64,000 nucleotides of DNA from Botrytis cinerea B05.10 (lineage: Eukaryota; Ascomycota; Leotiomycetes; Helotiales; Sclerotiniaceae). The stretch spans positions 124,001-188,000 of the forward strand of contig NC_037320.1 of assembly GCF_000143535.2 (NCBI RefSeq). The letters run 5' to 3'. The first letter of the stretch is position 1. Each line of letters starts with the position of its first letter. The position numbers and the translations under genes were made by a program. Below the pieces are notes generated by a model. That model worked only from the letters and a program-made list of their open reading frames with translations. It ran no database searches and was not told the DNA's origin. Positions 45,660 to 57,693 of this stretch are shown one piece after another.

Positions 45660-46775
45660 ATGTCAAATGGAGGAAATGCTGGGAAAAAATCCTCTTCTTG
45701 TATGTATTTCTCTCGCTACTGTGTATTTGGCCCTCCACTTCAAACGTATCTTACCTACAATCCAATCCAATTCAATCCGGGAAGAATACAAAACTAACAT
45801 CATGCCCTTCTTCCAGATTTCCACTTTGGAGCAGGATTAGGATCAGGAATTCTCTCTGCAGTTCTCCTCCAACCCGCCGATCTTCTCAAGACCCGTGTGC
45901 AACAAAGTAACCATGCCTCTCTCTTCACCACTATTCGCGAGCTTTCGCAGTCACCAAATAGCATCCGGTCTTTTTGGCGGGGAACCGTTCCTTCTGCTTT
46001 ACGCACGGGATTCGGTTCCGCAATCTACTTTACCAGTTTAAATGCTCTGCGACAGAATGTCGCAAGATCGAATCTCCTCAGGACGATTGGCGTGGTGGAA
46101 CAGAAGAGCATGGTACATTCATCTAGTCTACCCAAGTTATCGAATCTAGCGAATTTGACAACGGGGGCCGTGGCGAGAGCTGGAGCCGGCTTTATTCTCA
46201 TGCCTATGACGATTATCAAAGTAAGATATGAATCGAATTTGTATGCGTATAAATCGATCGCGGGTGCGGGGCGAGATATATTTCTCACTGAAGGGTTTCG
46301 AGGATTTTTCTCCGGGTTTGGAGCTACGGCGATTAGGGATGCTCCGTATGCGGGACTCTACGTGTTGTTTTATGAAGAGCTGAAGAAGAGGCTGAGTCAC
46401 ATTGTACATTCGTCTCCTCAAGTTGAGGGGTTGGCTGAGAAAGTGGATTTGGGGTTGAGCAAAAATATGAAGGGGAGTACGAGCGCTTCGATCAATTTTG
46501 GATCGGGAGTATTGGCAGCAGGGCTGGCGACGGCGATTACGAATCCTTTTGATGCGATTAAAACGAGGATTCAGTTGCAGCCGAAGAAATATACAAATTT
46601 GGTTATGGCGGGGAAGAAGATGGTGGGAGAGGAGGGTGTGAAGAGTCTTTTTGATGGGCTGGGGCTGAGAATGGGGAGAAAGGCTGTTAGTTCTGCTTTG
46701 GCTTGGACGATTTACGAGGAGCTTATTAGGAGAGCTGAGGCGGTTTTGAAGAGAGAGAAAGAGTTGGTTGTTTGA
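45660..46775 (+). CDS. hem25: Mitochondrial glycine transporter Hem25 (SLC25A38 family)
   Basis: Imports glycine into mitochondria for the first step of haem synthesis. Exons are 45660-45699 and 45817-46775, giving 332 aa. The three mitochondrial-carrier repeats each show PxDxxKxR-type motifs: [22 protein letters not shown] and [10 protein letters not shown]. Six membrane segments are visible. SLC25A38 signatures include [71 protein letters not shown] and [24 protein letters not shown]. The first exon is 13 codons ([13 protein letters not shown]). The 117-nt intron has a good CTAAC branch point. Divergent from the nitrilase gene, which may also be mitochondrial. Confidence 0.95.
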
Positions 46776-47153
46776 TGGAGGAGAGAAAAGTGGAGGAGTA
46801 TAGACGAATTCGCTACTCACATCTTTTGACTTGTATATTACTTTTCAGTGCCCTCATCAATATTGGAGCCATGCTATTTACATCACTTCTGACAGGTTTT
46901 GCTTGGTTGGTCTTTTTATTGGAAATAATTCATCGTTGATAACGATCCATGTCGTGGGTATTGAAGCTCAGTACATAAAAAAAAAGAGATGAGAGTTCAT
47001 CTAAAGAAAAAAAAAAGGTGCAGGAAAATCGTTAAAGCAAAACAGACTCATTGATCAGTCCACTCCATGTATTCATCAATCATCTTTCTTTCATCATCAT
47101 TCTTCATCCAAGCATTGCATCGTCAATTTCTTACTCCATCCCCCCCTTCCACC
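46776..47153. other. Convergent intergenic spacer
   Basis: These 378 bp between convergent genes contain two A-runs (about 46977-46985 and 47005-47016) and UTR-like sequence. Confidence 0.45.
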
Positions 47154-48920
47154 TTACCTCCCAGCCGCCCATCTAACAAAAGGACTCGGACTCCTGCTCC
47201 CGCTATGACTATGACTATGCTTATGCTTCCTCTCAATCACCAATTGCAAATCATCACTCTTGTGATGATGTTTCTTCTTGTGACGATCTTCAACGACGTA
47301 TTCCTTGACGTATTCGATGGTGTGTTGTTGGTTGTGCGTGTGGGGTGGAGCGCGCACTTCGCGGATTTGGCGCGTGTGCGTCCAGAGGATGTCTTGTTCT
47401 TCTTCCGGAACCCAGCGTTTGATGAGCAGGAATTCGGGGTCCTGTGTGGGGGAGGGGAGTTAGTGGGTGGTGTGGGTGAAGTGCAAAAGAAGGGACGGGA
47501 GCAAAGAGGGAAAGGGGGGAAAAGATAGATGGAAAGGACAAAGGAAGGAACATGGGATCATTACCTCTTTATCAAACTCATACGAAATTCCATAAACCCT
47601 CAAAGTTTCAATGGACAAATGCTTCCTCGACATTCTCGTGTACGTTGGTCTCGGAGCCGCAGGTTGGATTTGAAATTGCGGAGCATGTTGAACTGGCGGC
47701 GGTGGCGGAGGCTTCTGAACCTGTGGAGGCGGGAGAGCCTTCCCAGCTTTCACCGCTCCGATTTGCTGTTCGTTCAAGCCCGCTTTGTGAAGATCTTCAT
47801 GCAAACGTCTCTGGTATTCCTTCTCTCTCTCCTCTCTCTCCTGTCTTTCACGCGCCATGCGATCCGCCTCTTGCTTCTTGAACTTCTCAATGATTTCTTC
47901 CCGTTCCTTGCGCTCGCGAGCCGCCTTCTCGGCTTCTTCTCGCTTGTACTTCTCAATAGCTTCATCGTGTTCTTTTTTCTCGCGCGCGTGCCGCTCCTGC
48001 TCCATTCGCTTCATCCGCTCGTACGTATCGCGGATCTCCTTATCTGCTCGCTCCCTCTCTTCCTGCGTGCGCTTTTCCTTCTCCATCCGCTTCTTCTCTT
48101 CCTTGAGAGAGAGCAGCTCGAATTCCTCTCGCAACATGCGCTCTTTCTTCTCCATCTCTTTCTCGCTGCGGATACGCTCCAATTCCCCCTTGGTCACGCG
48201 CAGCTCCACATCTTCTCTCAACATCCTCTCCGCCTTTTCTCTCTCGCGCTCGCGCTCCCGCTCAGACTTGTACCGTTCGAGCTCCCCCTTCGTCATGCGC
48301 AATTCGATATCTTCGCGCAACAATCTCTCGTTTCGCTCCCTCTCGCTCTCGGCTCGGTAGCGAGCTAACTCCCCCCCATCTCTCACCAATCGATCACTCC
48401 GCTCTCTCTCCTTCTCCACTCGAATTCGCTCGAGCTCCGCGCGCGTCCGCTCCAGCTCGAAATCATCGCGTGTGAAGCTCGGTCGGCCCGACGAAGACGG
48501 ACTGTGACTCACATGACGACTGTGGCTACGACTGCCATGTTTTCGTCTCCCGCCCACTTCGCCCACGCTCAAACGGCTTCGTGCCCGTCGGGACTCGTAG
48601 GCCGAAGAGGAGTCGCTGTCACTATCGTAGTCATTGTAGATGCGGCGGGAATTATCCACGATGATGGGTTGGGCGATTGGAGCAGGTGCGGCGGGGGGAG
48701 GGGGAGGAACAGGTGAGTGTTCCCGATGCCCGGTGGATCTGGATCGGCGGATTCCCGACGAGATCTCGGGTGTGAGATAGGTGCTCGTGCCGTAGCGGTA
48801 AGCGGGCACGGGTGGGTATTGGGGACGTCGGTACGGGATCGGGGCGCCGGCGTCGCGGGCCCGTGTCTCGCGGGAAATGTGGATGTCGAGTTCTTCGTCG
48901 TCGTAGTAGTGTCGTGCCAT
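47154..48920 (-). CDS. DUF8035-like protein with tandem coiled-coil repeats
   Basis: Exons are 48920-47565 and 47441-47154, giving 547 aa. The N-terminus has a His/Tyr/Asp start (MARHYYDDEELDIHISRETRARD), an Arg/Pro/Tyr-rich segment and an RS-like stretch. Residues about 152-290 form near-tandem repeats of 22-33 residues, each with an acidic pair, EL, ELER and an ER..LR end, for example EDVELRVTKGELERIRSE. A Glu/Lys/Arg coiled coil then runs to about residue 380, followed by a poly-Pro linker. The C-terminal part, MSRKHLSIETLRVYGISYEFDKE-DPEFLLIKRWVPEEEQDILWTHTR across the intron, resembles the fungal DUF8035 domain as I recall it. The tail is His/Lys/Ser-rich. The function is unknown; RS-like and coiled-coil content suggests a scaffold or RNA-linked role, which is inference. 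Confidence 0.82.
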
Positions 48921-49354
48921 TTTTTGCTTCTCTTTTTCTTTTTTTTTTTACTTATTTATTTATTCTTGGGAGTAAAGTAAAAGATGAAAAAAGTAGTTCC
49001 CTGGATGTGGAGACAATACTCGAAATGGTAAGTTTATATATGCTATGCGATTTTTGCAGAGTGATTTGGATAGATGCGATGATCGGTTGGTTGGTTGATC
49101 GGTCTGACCCCGCGATGAAGCGACCGAGGGGTTGGGCGATGGGGATTGCGACGTGGAGATAGGATGGACTGTGGTGTGCGATAAGCTTTTCGAACTCGGT
49201 CGTCTTCTTTTCTTGCTAGTCGCTTGCTTTGTCCTTCAAATAAAGCTTGTGGTTTGGGGATCTTCAGTGGAATATCCCTCTGTGTTATTTTGAGCAGAAC
49301 TACGAGATACCTCGTATGTGAAGGAAAGGAAAGAGAAGAGAGAGGGAAGGAAGC

Positions 49355-49395
<41 letters not shown>

Positions 49396-51124
49396 GCAGG
49401 AAAGATAGGAAAAGAAATCAAGCGGGTGTCTCGTCAGCAGGAATGGGCATGGGCTTATTTAAGACTCTTTTACTGGATTAGATTTTTGCAAATTACTGCG
49501 TCTGCATCTATCGAAGGTGTGTACCTAGGTGTGGTTGAAAATCCCCCCCCTCACTTCCCTCCGAGGAGCGGCTGAATGACTGATTGACTTGAACTTGTGG
49601 CTGCCTTCCCCTGTATTTATTATGCTTGTTACTGGGCTGTTATATATACCTAGTATCTATCTTGAGATCATTTATGATTATTATCATTTACAGATGAATG
49701 CTCACGAACGGGTTGGTAGAATGCTATGAATTTACCTCCAAGTGTACATACCGTGGTTCAGACGGTGCAGTTTCTCACTCCGGCTAGTTATCCCATGTAC
49801 TCTTGTACGTACAGCCCTAACGGTATTAGTGGAGACGCTGGTGCGCTACTGCATCTTTGAAGTCAGTTCTATGCAGCTAAGCACAGCTAAACCATCGAGT
49901 GCAATTTAGCTTTCGTAAATTGATCCTATGGTGGTGATGGGTTGGTGGGCAGGGGTGGAAAATATGCTTGGTGTTGTAGGGTGTTGAGGAGAGGTAGGTA
50001 CAAGTGCTGATGCTAATGTCAATGCTAATGCTCGATGTAAGATCCGGATTAGGCTCATTGTAACCAACACTGTGATCAAGGAATGTAGACTTAGATCATT
50101 TGAGGCTCTGAAGGATATTTCCCCACTGTAATGAAAGCCGAACGTTGGAAAACGCGTTTTAGGTTTTGCGTGGAACTGTGGTTTGTTGGTTGGTGAAGAA
50201 TCTGGATATGTATGAAGGGAAAGTGCAGAGTGGGGTGGAGGGAAATAGTATTGAAAACGAAAGATGCACAAATGGATTGTTGGTAGTTTCGCGATACGCT
50301 GTTTGGCATGGGATGGGATGAGAAGAGGATGGTGGAGAGATTGGGCACTTGGAAAAAGAGGGATGGAGAAAAGGGGAGGGGTTGGGTTAGCGCTTAGATT
50401 TCGTTCGCTTGGGCTTTTTAGCCCCCAACTTTGGAGTCGGTAGGAGTCGAGTCGAGTTATACACCTTACTTTCGGATTTTGAATTATTGGGTGATGGGTT
50501 ATGATGAAGGAGTAGGTGGAAATTGGTGCGGAATAGATCTGAACTTGAGGATGATGTTTTATGGTAAGACATAGTGCTCGATCTATTTTGAGGACTGGGT
50601 ATTGAGTAGAGGTCGATATCCGTCCGTGTATGACAATGCCAGCGAATAATGATTATCATATCATAATTGATTGTGTGTTTCCGTATCATCTCTTCACATG
50701 ACATTGAATACTAGGTAGTTACCCGTATATTCAACAACTTTATATCACACTGATTCGAACACTTCCAAGTTCATGTCTCTCTTGTTCTCTCTTTCTAAGT
50801 GGAGTGAGAGGTTCAGTCATACACCATAACCTATTATTCAGTAGATAAGGAAAGGGTGATGTGAAGTGATTGAGCTTGTTTGTTGATACGGCATGTCTCT
50901 AAAGACTCGGGAGTTCATATGACTCCTTCACACAACTTATATTCCCCCTCCCTCGCCACACCTTGAAATCCCAAATCCCACCATCAGTCAGTCAATCATC
51001 TATCCCAAGCCAAATCCTTCCCAAGGAGCTACCCGGCCATTAACGAGAATGGTCGATCACAGCTTTTTCATAAACTCTAAAATGCAAATGTCTAGAATGC
51101 GTCCAACATGGAGGATACTTTCCA
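48921..51124. other. Gene-poor region with TAG microsatellite
   Basis: A 2.2-kb spacer. A poly-T run lies next to the DUF8035-like start and a (AGT)n repeat at 49355-49395. A pyrimidine-rich stretch is at about 50940-51010. Frames on both strands of about 100 codons (50091-50704, minus) are low-complexity and lack family or splice support. Confidence 0.5.
49355..49395. repeat. (AGT)n microsatellite
   Basis: About 13 uninterrupted AGT/TAG units in a purine-rich context. Confidence 0.95.
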
Positions 51125-51759
51125 TCAAGCACGACCACCACTTTGAAGAATCCTCGTAATATTCTCCGTACTCTTCTCGTAAGTCGTTTCTAAATATTGT
51201 AACTTCTTGCCCAAATTATCAATATCGGATTTCAGGTCTTTAGTCTCGCGATTCAACCTCTTGTCTACATCAGCTGTAGGGCTGAAAACAAACCTGTCCA
51301 ATTATTAATGCTTGTTTGTTATATCTTGTGAAGTGATCATGTGTTCCAACAACCCAGGAAAAAAGTAAAAAATGACTCGAGGTAAGAGAAAGAACCGGTG
51401 GAGGGGAATGGGGGAAAGCAACAGGAGTCGAAGGAATCTAAATACATTTTACCAACTCCTTCATAGACATTGGTGTCAGGTGGTAACGTGGATACTTCGG
51501 TGGATGTGAGTTCGAGTTTACGGATTTCGCGTTGCTTGAGAGAAATTTGAGATTTAACGACACTGATTTGCTGCTCGGCTTGAATGGCCTGGGATTGAAT
51601 TTCGTTGACGAGCTATGAGAGTATTAGTGAGATCCGGGTTTGAGTTTGATATGGCAAGATTCTGGGGGGAACGGGAGGGGGGAGGGGGGAGGCTGGAATG
51701 GAATGGAGTGTGTCTTCTTGATCTTTTACCTTTTGTAAAGCTTCGTTGGAGATAGACAT
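51125..51759 (-). CDS. Prefoldin subunit 1
   Basis: Beta-type prefoldin subunit; the hexameric prefoldin passes nascent actin and tubulin to the CCT chaperonin. Exons are 51759-51730, 51612-51446 and 51293-51125, giving 121 aa. The protein forms two helices joined by a beta hairpin. Helix 1 has LVNEIQSQAIQAEQQISVVKSQISLKQRE. The family turn is LPPDTNVYEGVGKMFVFSP, and helix 2 runs through KRLNRETKDLKSDIDNLGKKLQYLETTYEKSTENI. The VYEGVGKMF motif straddles intron 2, which supports the junction. Both family length and motif spacing are normal. A second prefoldin gene (subunit 5) lies about 9 kb away. Confidence 0.93.
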
Positions 51760-52925
51760 GTTTGTGCAATATGTGTGTGGCGTGTAGAACTGGGCGTCAA
51801 AGAGCTCGATTTAAGAGTAGATCTGATTCTTCACACTTTCTCTTCATATATTTGCTTCGTTGAATGCTGGTCTGGTATACTGGTAATTTGTACTGTCTGC
51901 TTGTTTCCATGTGCGTGGGGAACGATTTTCAAAAATATCATGTGGTTTGCCGATAAGGAATGTCGATAAGAAAGACGGTGAAGGCTGACTTGACGGCAGA
52001 ATCGGGACGTATGTACAGAGTAGACAATCCAACTACCTACTCGGATGTGCCTCCATGTGTTTGATACCTCGGTTATTTGTAACTCTCGTGTTGATGATCT
52101 GATCCAGATTGCTTCTCAGGAGTGTAGGAAAACATGATCAGCTAAAGCTTAATATGTACGCCTACATAAGAAGCGAGCCATTCTAGAGATGCTAGCAAAA
52201 AGGCAGCATGGAGATCATAAAGAGTATGGAGAGCATGGAGACCAGAGAGCATGGCGATCATAGAGAATAGACAACATAGAGACCATAGACAACATACCCA
52301 GACATCGTATCAAAACCTTAGGTACGAGTAGATGGCACAGTACCCATTTCATACCTTGCTTCCTTCTCTCTCTCTTATTGCTGACTAGCTACCTATTGAA
52401 TACCACACATGCAATAACACGGAACATATCTTCCAATAAACCCATTCTCACCCCTCCCCCGTCAATCTCCTTCCCGTAGCTTCCGGTCCAGAAAGCTCGA
52501 GATCATAGTATTAGATCCACCTTGACTGGAATGACGATTTGCATTTTTAAGCATTTCTCACATTGGACCAGGGTCGGCCCTTCACTTCCTGACACACTTC
52601 CGTAGCTGGAAAATAGTCCAAAGTAGGAAAGAAAGTTACCGGCACTTGATAAGTTCAAAGTCAAAAAAGAAACTCATCCAATGTGTGTGTGTGTATTAGA
52701 TCAGTCTAGATATTTTCAATATTTTTGATTGTTCATTGTGGATTGTTTACTATTCAAAATATATTCAGCTCATCATCATTATTGTCTCTCATCGTTGCAA
52801 TATCAAATCACAGACCCCCTCCCTTCCCCCGCCATTGTGCGATCAACCAGCCATTGGATATTGGTTGGCATATACCTTTGCACTGCGAGCGATCAATACA
52901 GACAAACCCCTCTCTGATTGTCACA
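51760..52925. other. Divergent intergenic region before prefoldin 1 and ceramidase
   Basis: A 1.17-kb spacer. It has a degenerate repeat of GCATGGAGATCATA/GACCATAGA type at about 52205-52300 and TGTGTGTG near 52683. The part before the ceramidase start should hold its long 5' UTR. Overlapping frames there show no family features. Confidence 0.45.
52205..52300. repeat. Degenerate repeat of CATGGAGAYCATAG type
   Basis: Several imperfect copies of a roughly 12-16 bp unit with GGAGA, CATAG and GACAACATAG variants. It lies in an intergenic spacer. Confidence 0.6.
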
Positions 52926-54153
52926 ATGGGCTTCCATCTCCCATCGATACCATATCCTCCCGCGCGACCAGAAGAAGGTTATTGGGCTCCTGTAACCTCG
53001 ACCATAAATTGGTGTGAAGGCAATCGCTCCCAACCTCAGACTTGACTTGTTCTCATCTAACCTTGAATGATAGAGGATTATTATGCTACTATATACTCTG
53101 CCGAAATCGTCAATACTCTTACCAACCTACTTTTCATATGGCTTTGCATCAAAGGCAGTCGGAACTGTTTGAAGTATGATCATGATAGTGTATTCTTGGT
53201 GGCCTTTCTAGGTTATGGGGCGGTAGGAACAGGTGAGCTCGCTGTTCGATCTTGACATGAGGTCAAGCTGACATGGCTAAAGGTTCATTCTTGTTCCATT
53301 CAACCTTGAAGTGTAAGTTGCATCTATCCTATGAAGGTATTCAGTCATTGACACGATGCTGCTTCAGATCCCATGCAACTTGTAGACGAACTTTCTATGA
53401 TTTATACCACATGTTTGATGTGCTATGCAACTTTCTCCTTCTCTCAATCCCGCATCTTCAGACAAGTATTAGCATTCAGCTTGATATTCTTGTCTGTATT
53501 CATAACGGTGAGCATGCTTTCGTTCGTCCTCATATTCTTCAATCCTTCATGCTAAAATAAGACATCGACAGCTTTATTACCATTACCTTCAAGACCCAGA
53601 CTTCCATCAGAATGCATTTGCGCTTCTCACAGCTACCGTACTATTCCGTTCCATGTATGTGATGGAAGTTAACATACGTCCTTCGCTTCGAAAGAAATAT
53701 GCTACCACAGAACTTTCTCACGAGCATCCTAATACTTCTCATTCCGATCGCTTGGCAAATGAAAAGAGACAGTATGAAATCCTTAAAGAGATGTGGTTGA
53801 TGGTCGGCTTAGGTCTTTCCATATTTCTCGGCGGTTTTGGTATATGGTCTTTGGATAACCATTATTGCTCGACGGTCAGACAATGGAGACATGAAATTGG
53901 ACTTCCGTGGGGATTGTTACTCGAAGGACATGGTTGGTGGCATTTGATGACGGGTATTGGATCATACTTCTACTTGGTCTGGGGTATTTGGCTACGACAT
54001 TGTTTGAATGACAAGCAAGATGAATACGTTTTGAATTGGCCACATTACTTCAGTCTCCCGGAAGTCATCACACGCCCTGAGAGCAGCAAGATTTCGAGTG
54101 GGAATGGAATCAGGAACGGACACACAAAAGATGAGTCTAGAAAATCGGTTTGA
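52926..54153 (+). CDS. Alkaline ceramidase (Ypc1/Ydc1 family)
   Basis: ER/Golgi membrane enzyme that hydrolyses ceramide or phytoceramide to a sphingoid base and fatty acid. Exons are 52926-53019, 53074-53232, 53283-53312, 53368-53507 and 53572-54153, giving 334 aa. Key family motifs are STINWCEEDYYATIYSAEIVNTLTN, GTGSFLFHSTLKYPMQLVDELSMIY (Ser, zinc-binding His and Asp) and LLEGHGWWHLMTGIGSY (two His of the zinc site). Seven hydrophobic segments fit the family. Intron 1 starts with GC instead of GT: only that site restores WCEED. Exon 3 is 30 nt. The C-terminal tail is hydrophilic and Ser/Asn-rich, without a clear retrieval signal. Confidence 0.93.
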
Positions 54154-54919
54154 ACAGAAATTGTTGGTGGTGGTCGGTGATGTATCCGGGCCAGGAATCC
54201 TGTCTGCAACTCTCTGGCAATGTGAGAATAGAGTGGAATCGAGTATGAGTAGATGGCTGTCTCCTTAACGGTGTAGCGAGAATATTGAATATTGATACCC
54301 TTTCTCATAGAATATGAATTATTGTCAGCCTCAAAGTTTTGCTGTTGATTAATCAAATTGTATTATTTATCGTTATTGTCGTTGATGATTTCTTCTTCTT
54401 GGACCTGGATTCAAATATCTGACGAGACAGACAGACCACTCACTGGTGGACCAATGTAACCCCGACCCCCACGAAAATGTAGCCTTGCCTAGCCTTGCCT
54501 TGTCTTGCCTTGTCTTGCCTTGCCCAGAAATGTCATTGCCAGCCTTGCGCAGATCCAACAGGGTTATTTCGTAATGGTGATTGGTTGGATAATCAAATCG
54601 TGTCCATTATCAAGGGAAGAGTCTCAGCCACGGCAGTACGCAAGCAAGATTCAGAGTGAGCATACAATTTAATGAAGTATACGTACTTTTTCCCCGACGG
54701 ATAAATATGCGAAGATACCCAAGATATATTTCGCAACATTATCCATCCAATTCAAGGGCGGCCGGAAGTTAAATCTACCAAAAGCGAAATCAAAAAACTG
54801 TTTTGTCCTGCGAGGCTACAACCGTTTCCTAATTCTGGGTCATGAAATGCGATGTATGATCTGATCATCTTCGACAATCAACGGAAGAATCGTGCTTCAA
54901 TTGGGAAGGTTGAGAAACC
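54154..54919. other. Intergenic region between ceramidase and the golgin
   Basis: A 766-bp spacer between tandem genes, with a CTTGCCTTGTCTTGCC repeat at 54481-54524. No gene is seen. Confidence 0.45.
54481..54524. repeat. CCTTG-based tandem repeat
   Basis: Alternating AGCCTTGCCT and TGTCTTGCCT units of 10 bp, four copies, in the ceramidase 3' region. Confidence 0.9.
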
Positions 54920-57693
54920 ATGACGAGTCCGGCGAAACAAGGTTCCTCGAGATGGGGGTTCTTATCACAAGCAGTAGGAGGGTTGGAATCCAGATTAGAT
55001 ATCTTATTGGCAGAAGGACAGGAAGGTCAAGCGAACAAACCAACTCCTGCAGCTGGCAATACAAGTGCTGCAAAACCAGAGGCAGGTATGTAAATTCACT
55101 CCAGGTCCTTGGGGTTTGCATTGATCTGACAGTTTCTCTAGCAATTTCTCGAAGCGCATCCAATAGTAGTAGAACAAACGATCGATTGCAAGAACGTCTA
55201 GCAAGGGCGGTAGCTGCAAAAAATGCACAGAAGGCTGGCGCACAGTCAACATCTTCGAATGTGCCTTCGAGGACCGGAAGTCCAATTACGGTCGGCGAAA
55301 GTCCGAGGCAGAGTTTAGATGCCACCTCTAATCTAGGCGGAGATGAGGCTACGAAACGAGTTTCTCAAGACCTTGGGTCTACTACAATCGCGAATGCTAG
55401 TGAATTGGATACACTTACGGTGGAGGTTCAATCAAGTGCTCCAATCGTCGAACCAACTACAGAAATAACTACCGAATCGCAGCAAGCATCACCCAATGTA
55501 GTTGCTGCCTTGAAAGCCGAGCCCACGTCTCGTTTGTCGACAGATTCTACCACCTCAAGTATACCTAGGGTATCTATTGACTCTATTCCACACAATGAGA
55601 CGATAGCCAGCGCATCCCTTGACGAACCATCGGTAACTATTCCAGCAATTGATGCGGTTCCAATATCGAAAAGTCCGGCGCAACTCGAGGCAGCTCTTAG
55701 CCAACTACAGTCAGACTATGAAACTTCAGAGCTACAAAGACAAGAGGAAGTCCATGGCTATATTGAACGAATTGATGCGCTTCAGGCAAAACTAAAATAT
55801 CTAGCAAAAGAAAGTCTAGAGTCAGCCAGCAATGCTAAGAATGCTGCACCATCTGGAAGTCTGGAGAAAAAATTGGCCGAGAAAGAACAGCAAGTCATAT
55901 TACTAATGGAAGAAGGACAGGTTTTGTCTAAGAAAGAATTAACTCATATGACCACTATCAAAAAACTTCGTGCCAAAATTCTTGAGGATAATAAAGAAGT
56001 TGCGGAAATCAAAAAGAAACAAGAAAAGGCCGAAAAGGAAGCTGCATCTCTGGCAGAGCGCTTAAAAAGAGCCGAAGGCGCTGAGAAGAGTCTCAGTGAA
56101 AGAAATAATGTAATCAATCGACTGAGAAAAGAACTCGATGCAGTTAAGATCGAGAGAGATACCAAGGATACCGTTATTGCCAACCTCAAAGCTCAACTCG
56201 AAAATGATGCTGCTGAGGAGAAAGAAGCAGAGGCAAAGATTGCTAATGAGGCTTTGCAAGCCGAGAAGAAACGTGTTGCTGAGCTGGAGGATGATATTTC
56301 CAATCTGAAAATTGAGAAGCAACTCGTTAATGACAGAGCACAAATACAGCTTAAAGAGCTCAGAGAGAAGATGGATAGAGAAGCTGAAAATGCTCGAATT
56401 GCAGCTCTTGAAATGAAGAATGAGCAACAAATATTGGAGGGTAAATTGGAGATGATGAGAGCGAGAGCTGAGGAGGTTTCAACTGGTGCAACTGGTGATG
56501 CACAGGCGAAACTTTTACGTCAGATCGAGACTTTACAAACACAATATGCTGTTGCCAGTGAGAATTGGCAAGGTATTGAAGCCTCATTGACGGCACGTGC
56601 AACTAGCCTAGAAAAAGAGAGAGATGAGGCGACTAAGCGAGAAGCTGACGTTAGGCGAAAAGCTCGTGAGGTGGTATGTACTAGTGTTCAATTATTGCCA
56701 TGAAATACAACTAATCAACTCTAGACACTCAAAGCGAAACGTAATGAAGATGAATTGGAAGAGACTAGGTCGAAATTACCTAACTTTCAACAAGAACTTT
56801 CCCAACGGACTGCTCAATTAGATGATCTCAAGAAGCGTGTTGAAGAAGCCGAATCCGCATTGGTTTCAGCCAAAGCTGAATTCGAGGATGAGAAACAGAC
56901 ATGGAACTCTGAGATGCAACAACGACTATTAGAAGAGAAACAAAAATGGTTGGAAGAAGTTTCTCTCAATAGTCGTGGAGAATCACCTGTGGCATCAAGT
57001 CGAAGAGGATTGACGTCGGAACACCTGGGTCTACAAAATATGCAATCACGAAGAACATCAGCTCGATCAACAACTGGCGACTTGGTAACACCAGAGAGAT
57101 TTGCAGGACGTCGTCAATCTGGACAACCGACATCGAAATCGCCAGATCCGGGAACCCCCGTTAGACATGATTCTACAGCTTCTTTGACAAATTCTTTCTC
57201 ATTGAATTCGATTGCAACTAATGGGACGGGTGGAAGTGATTTTAAACCACAAACTCCAAGTCTTCATACTTTAGATCATGATGATTTCTTTGATACTCAT
57301 CGTTCTTCTTCTCCTCAACAAACTATTCATGATATTATTTCGACTTCGACTGCTGGTGCCGGTCCAACAGTCCAACTAGTTGAGAGAATGAGTTCCGCAG
57401 TAAGGAAATTGGAGAGTGAAAAAGTGGCTACGAAAGAGGAAGTTGCTAGATTAATTGCTCAAAGAGATGAAGCGAGAACAGAGATTGTAGCACTGATGAA
57501 GGAGGTAGAAGTTAAGAGGGGCTTGGAGGAGAAAGTTGAGACATTAGAGGAAGAGATTAAAGGGGTCAAGGAGAGATATGAGGTGACGCTTGAATTGTTA
57601 GGGGAGAAGAGTGAAGAAGTTAATGAGTTAAGAGGAGATGTGGAGGATATCAAGGCAATGTATAAGGAACTTGTCATTAAGAGTGTTGGGTAG
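54920..57693 (+). CDS. TMF1/Sgm1-like Golgi coiled-coil protein
   Basis: Golgin-type tether; Sgm1 and TMF1 bind Ypt6/Rab6 and act in retrograde Golgi traffic. Exons are 54920-55085, 55142-56673 and 56725-57693, giving 888 aa. The N-terminus SSRWGFLSQAVGGLESRLDILL is the TMF family start motif. A Ser/Thr-rich disordered region (about residues 60-250) carries ISRSASNSSRTNDRLQERLARAVAAKN. A long coiled coil (about 255-600) matches the TMF DNA-binding-type region, including SAKNAAPSGSLEKKLAEKEQQVILLMEEGQVLSKKEL, a conserved block. The C-terminal coiled coil (about 800-888) ends with MYKELVIKSVG and matches the Rab-binding (TATA-binding-type) region. Introns are 50-56 nt GT-AG. The historic names TATA-binding or DNA-binding for these domains do not describe their known role. 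Confidence 0.92.

Noticed and set aside
46146..46820. 224-codon minus-strand ORF
   Set aside because: It is antisense to hem25, which carries all three carrier motifs.
47529..48368. 279-codon plus-strand ORF rich in Leu and Arg
   Set aside because: It is the antisense of the Glu/Lys/Arg coiled coil of the DUF8035-like gene, which has family motifs and a matching intron.
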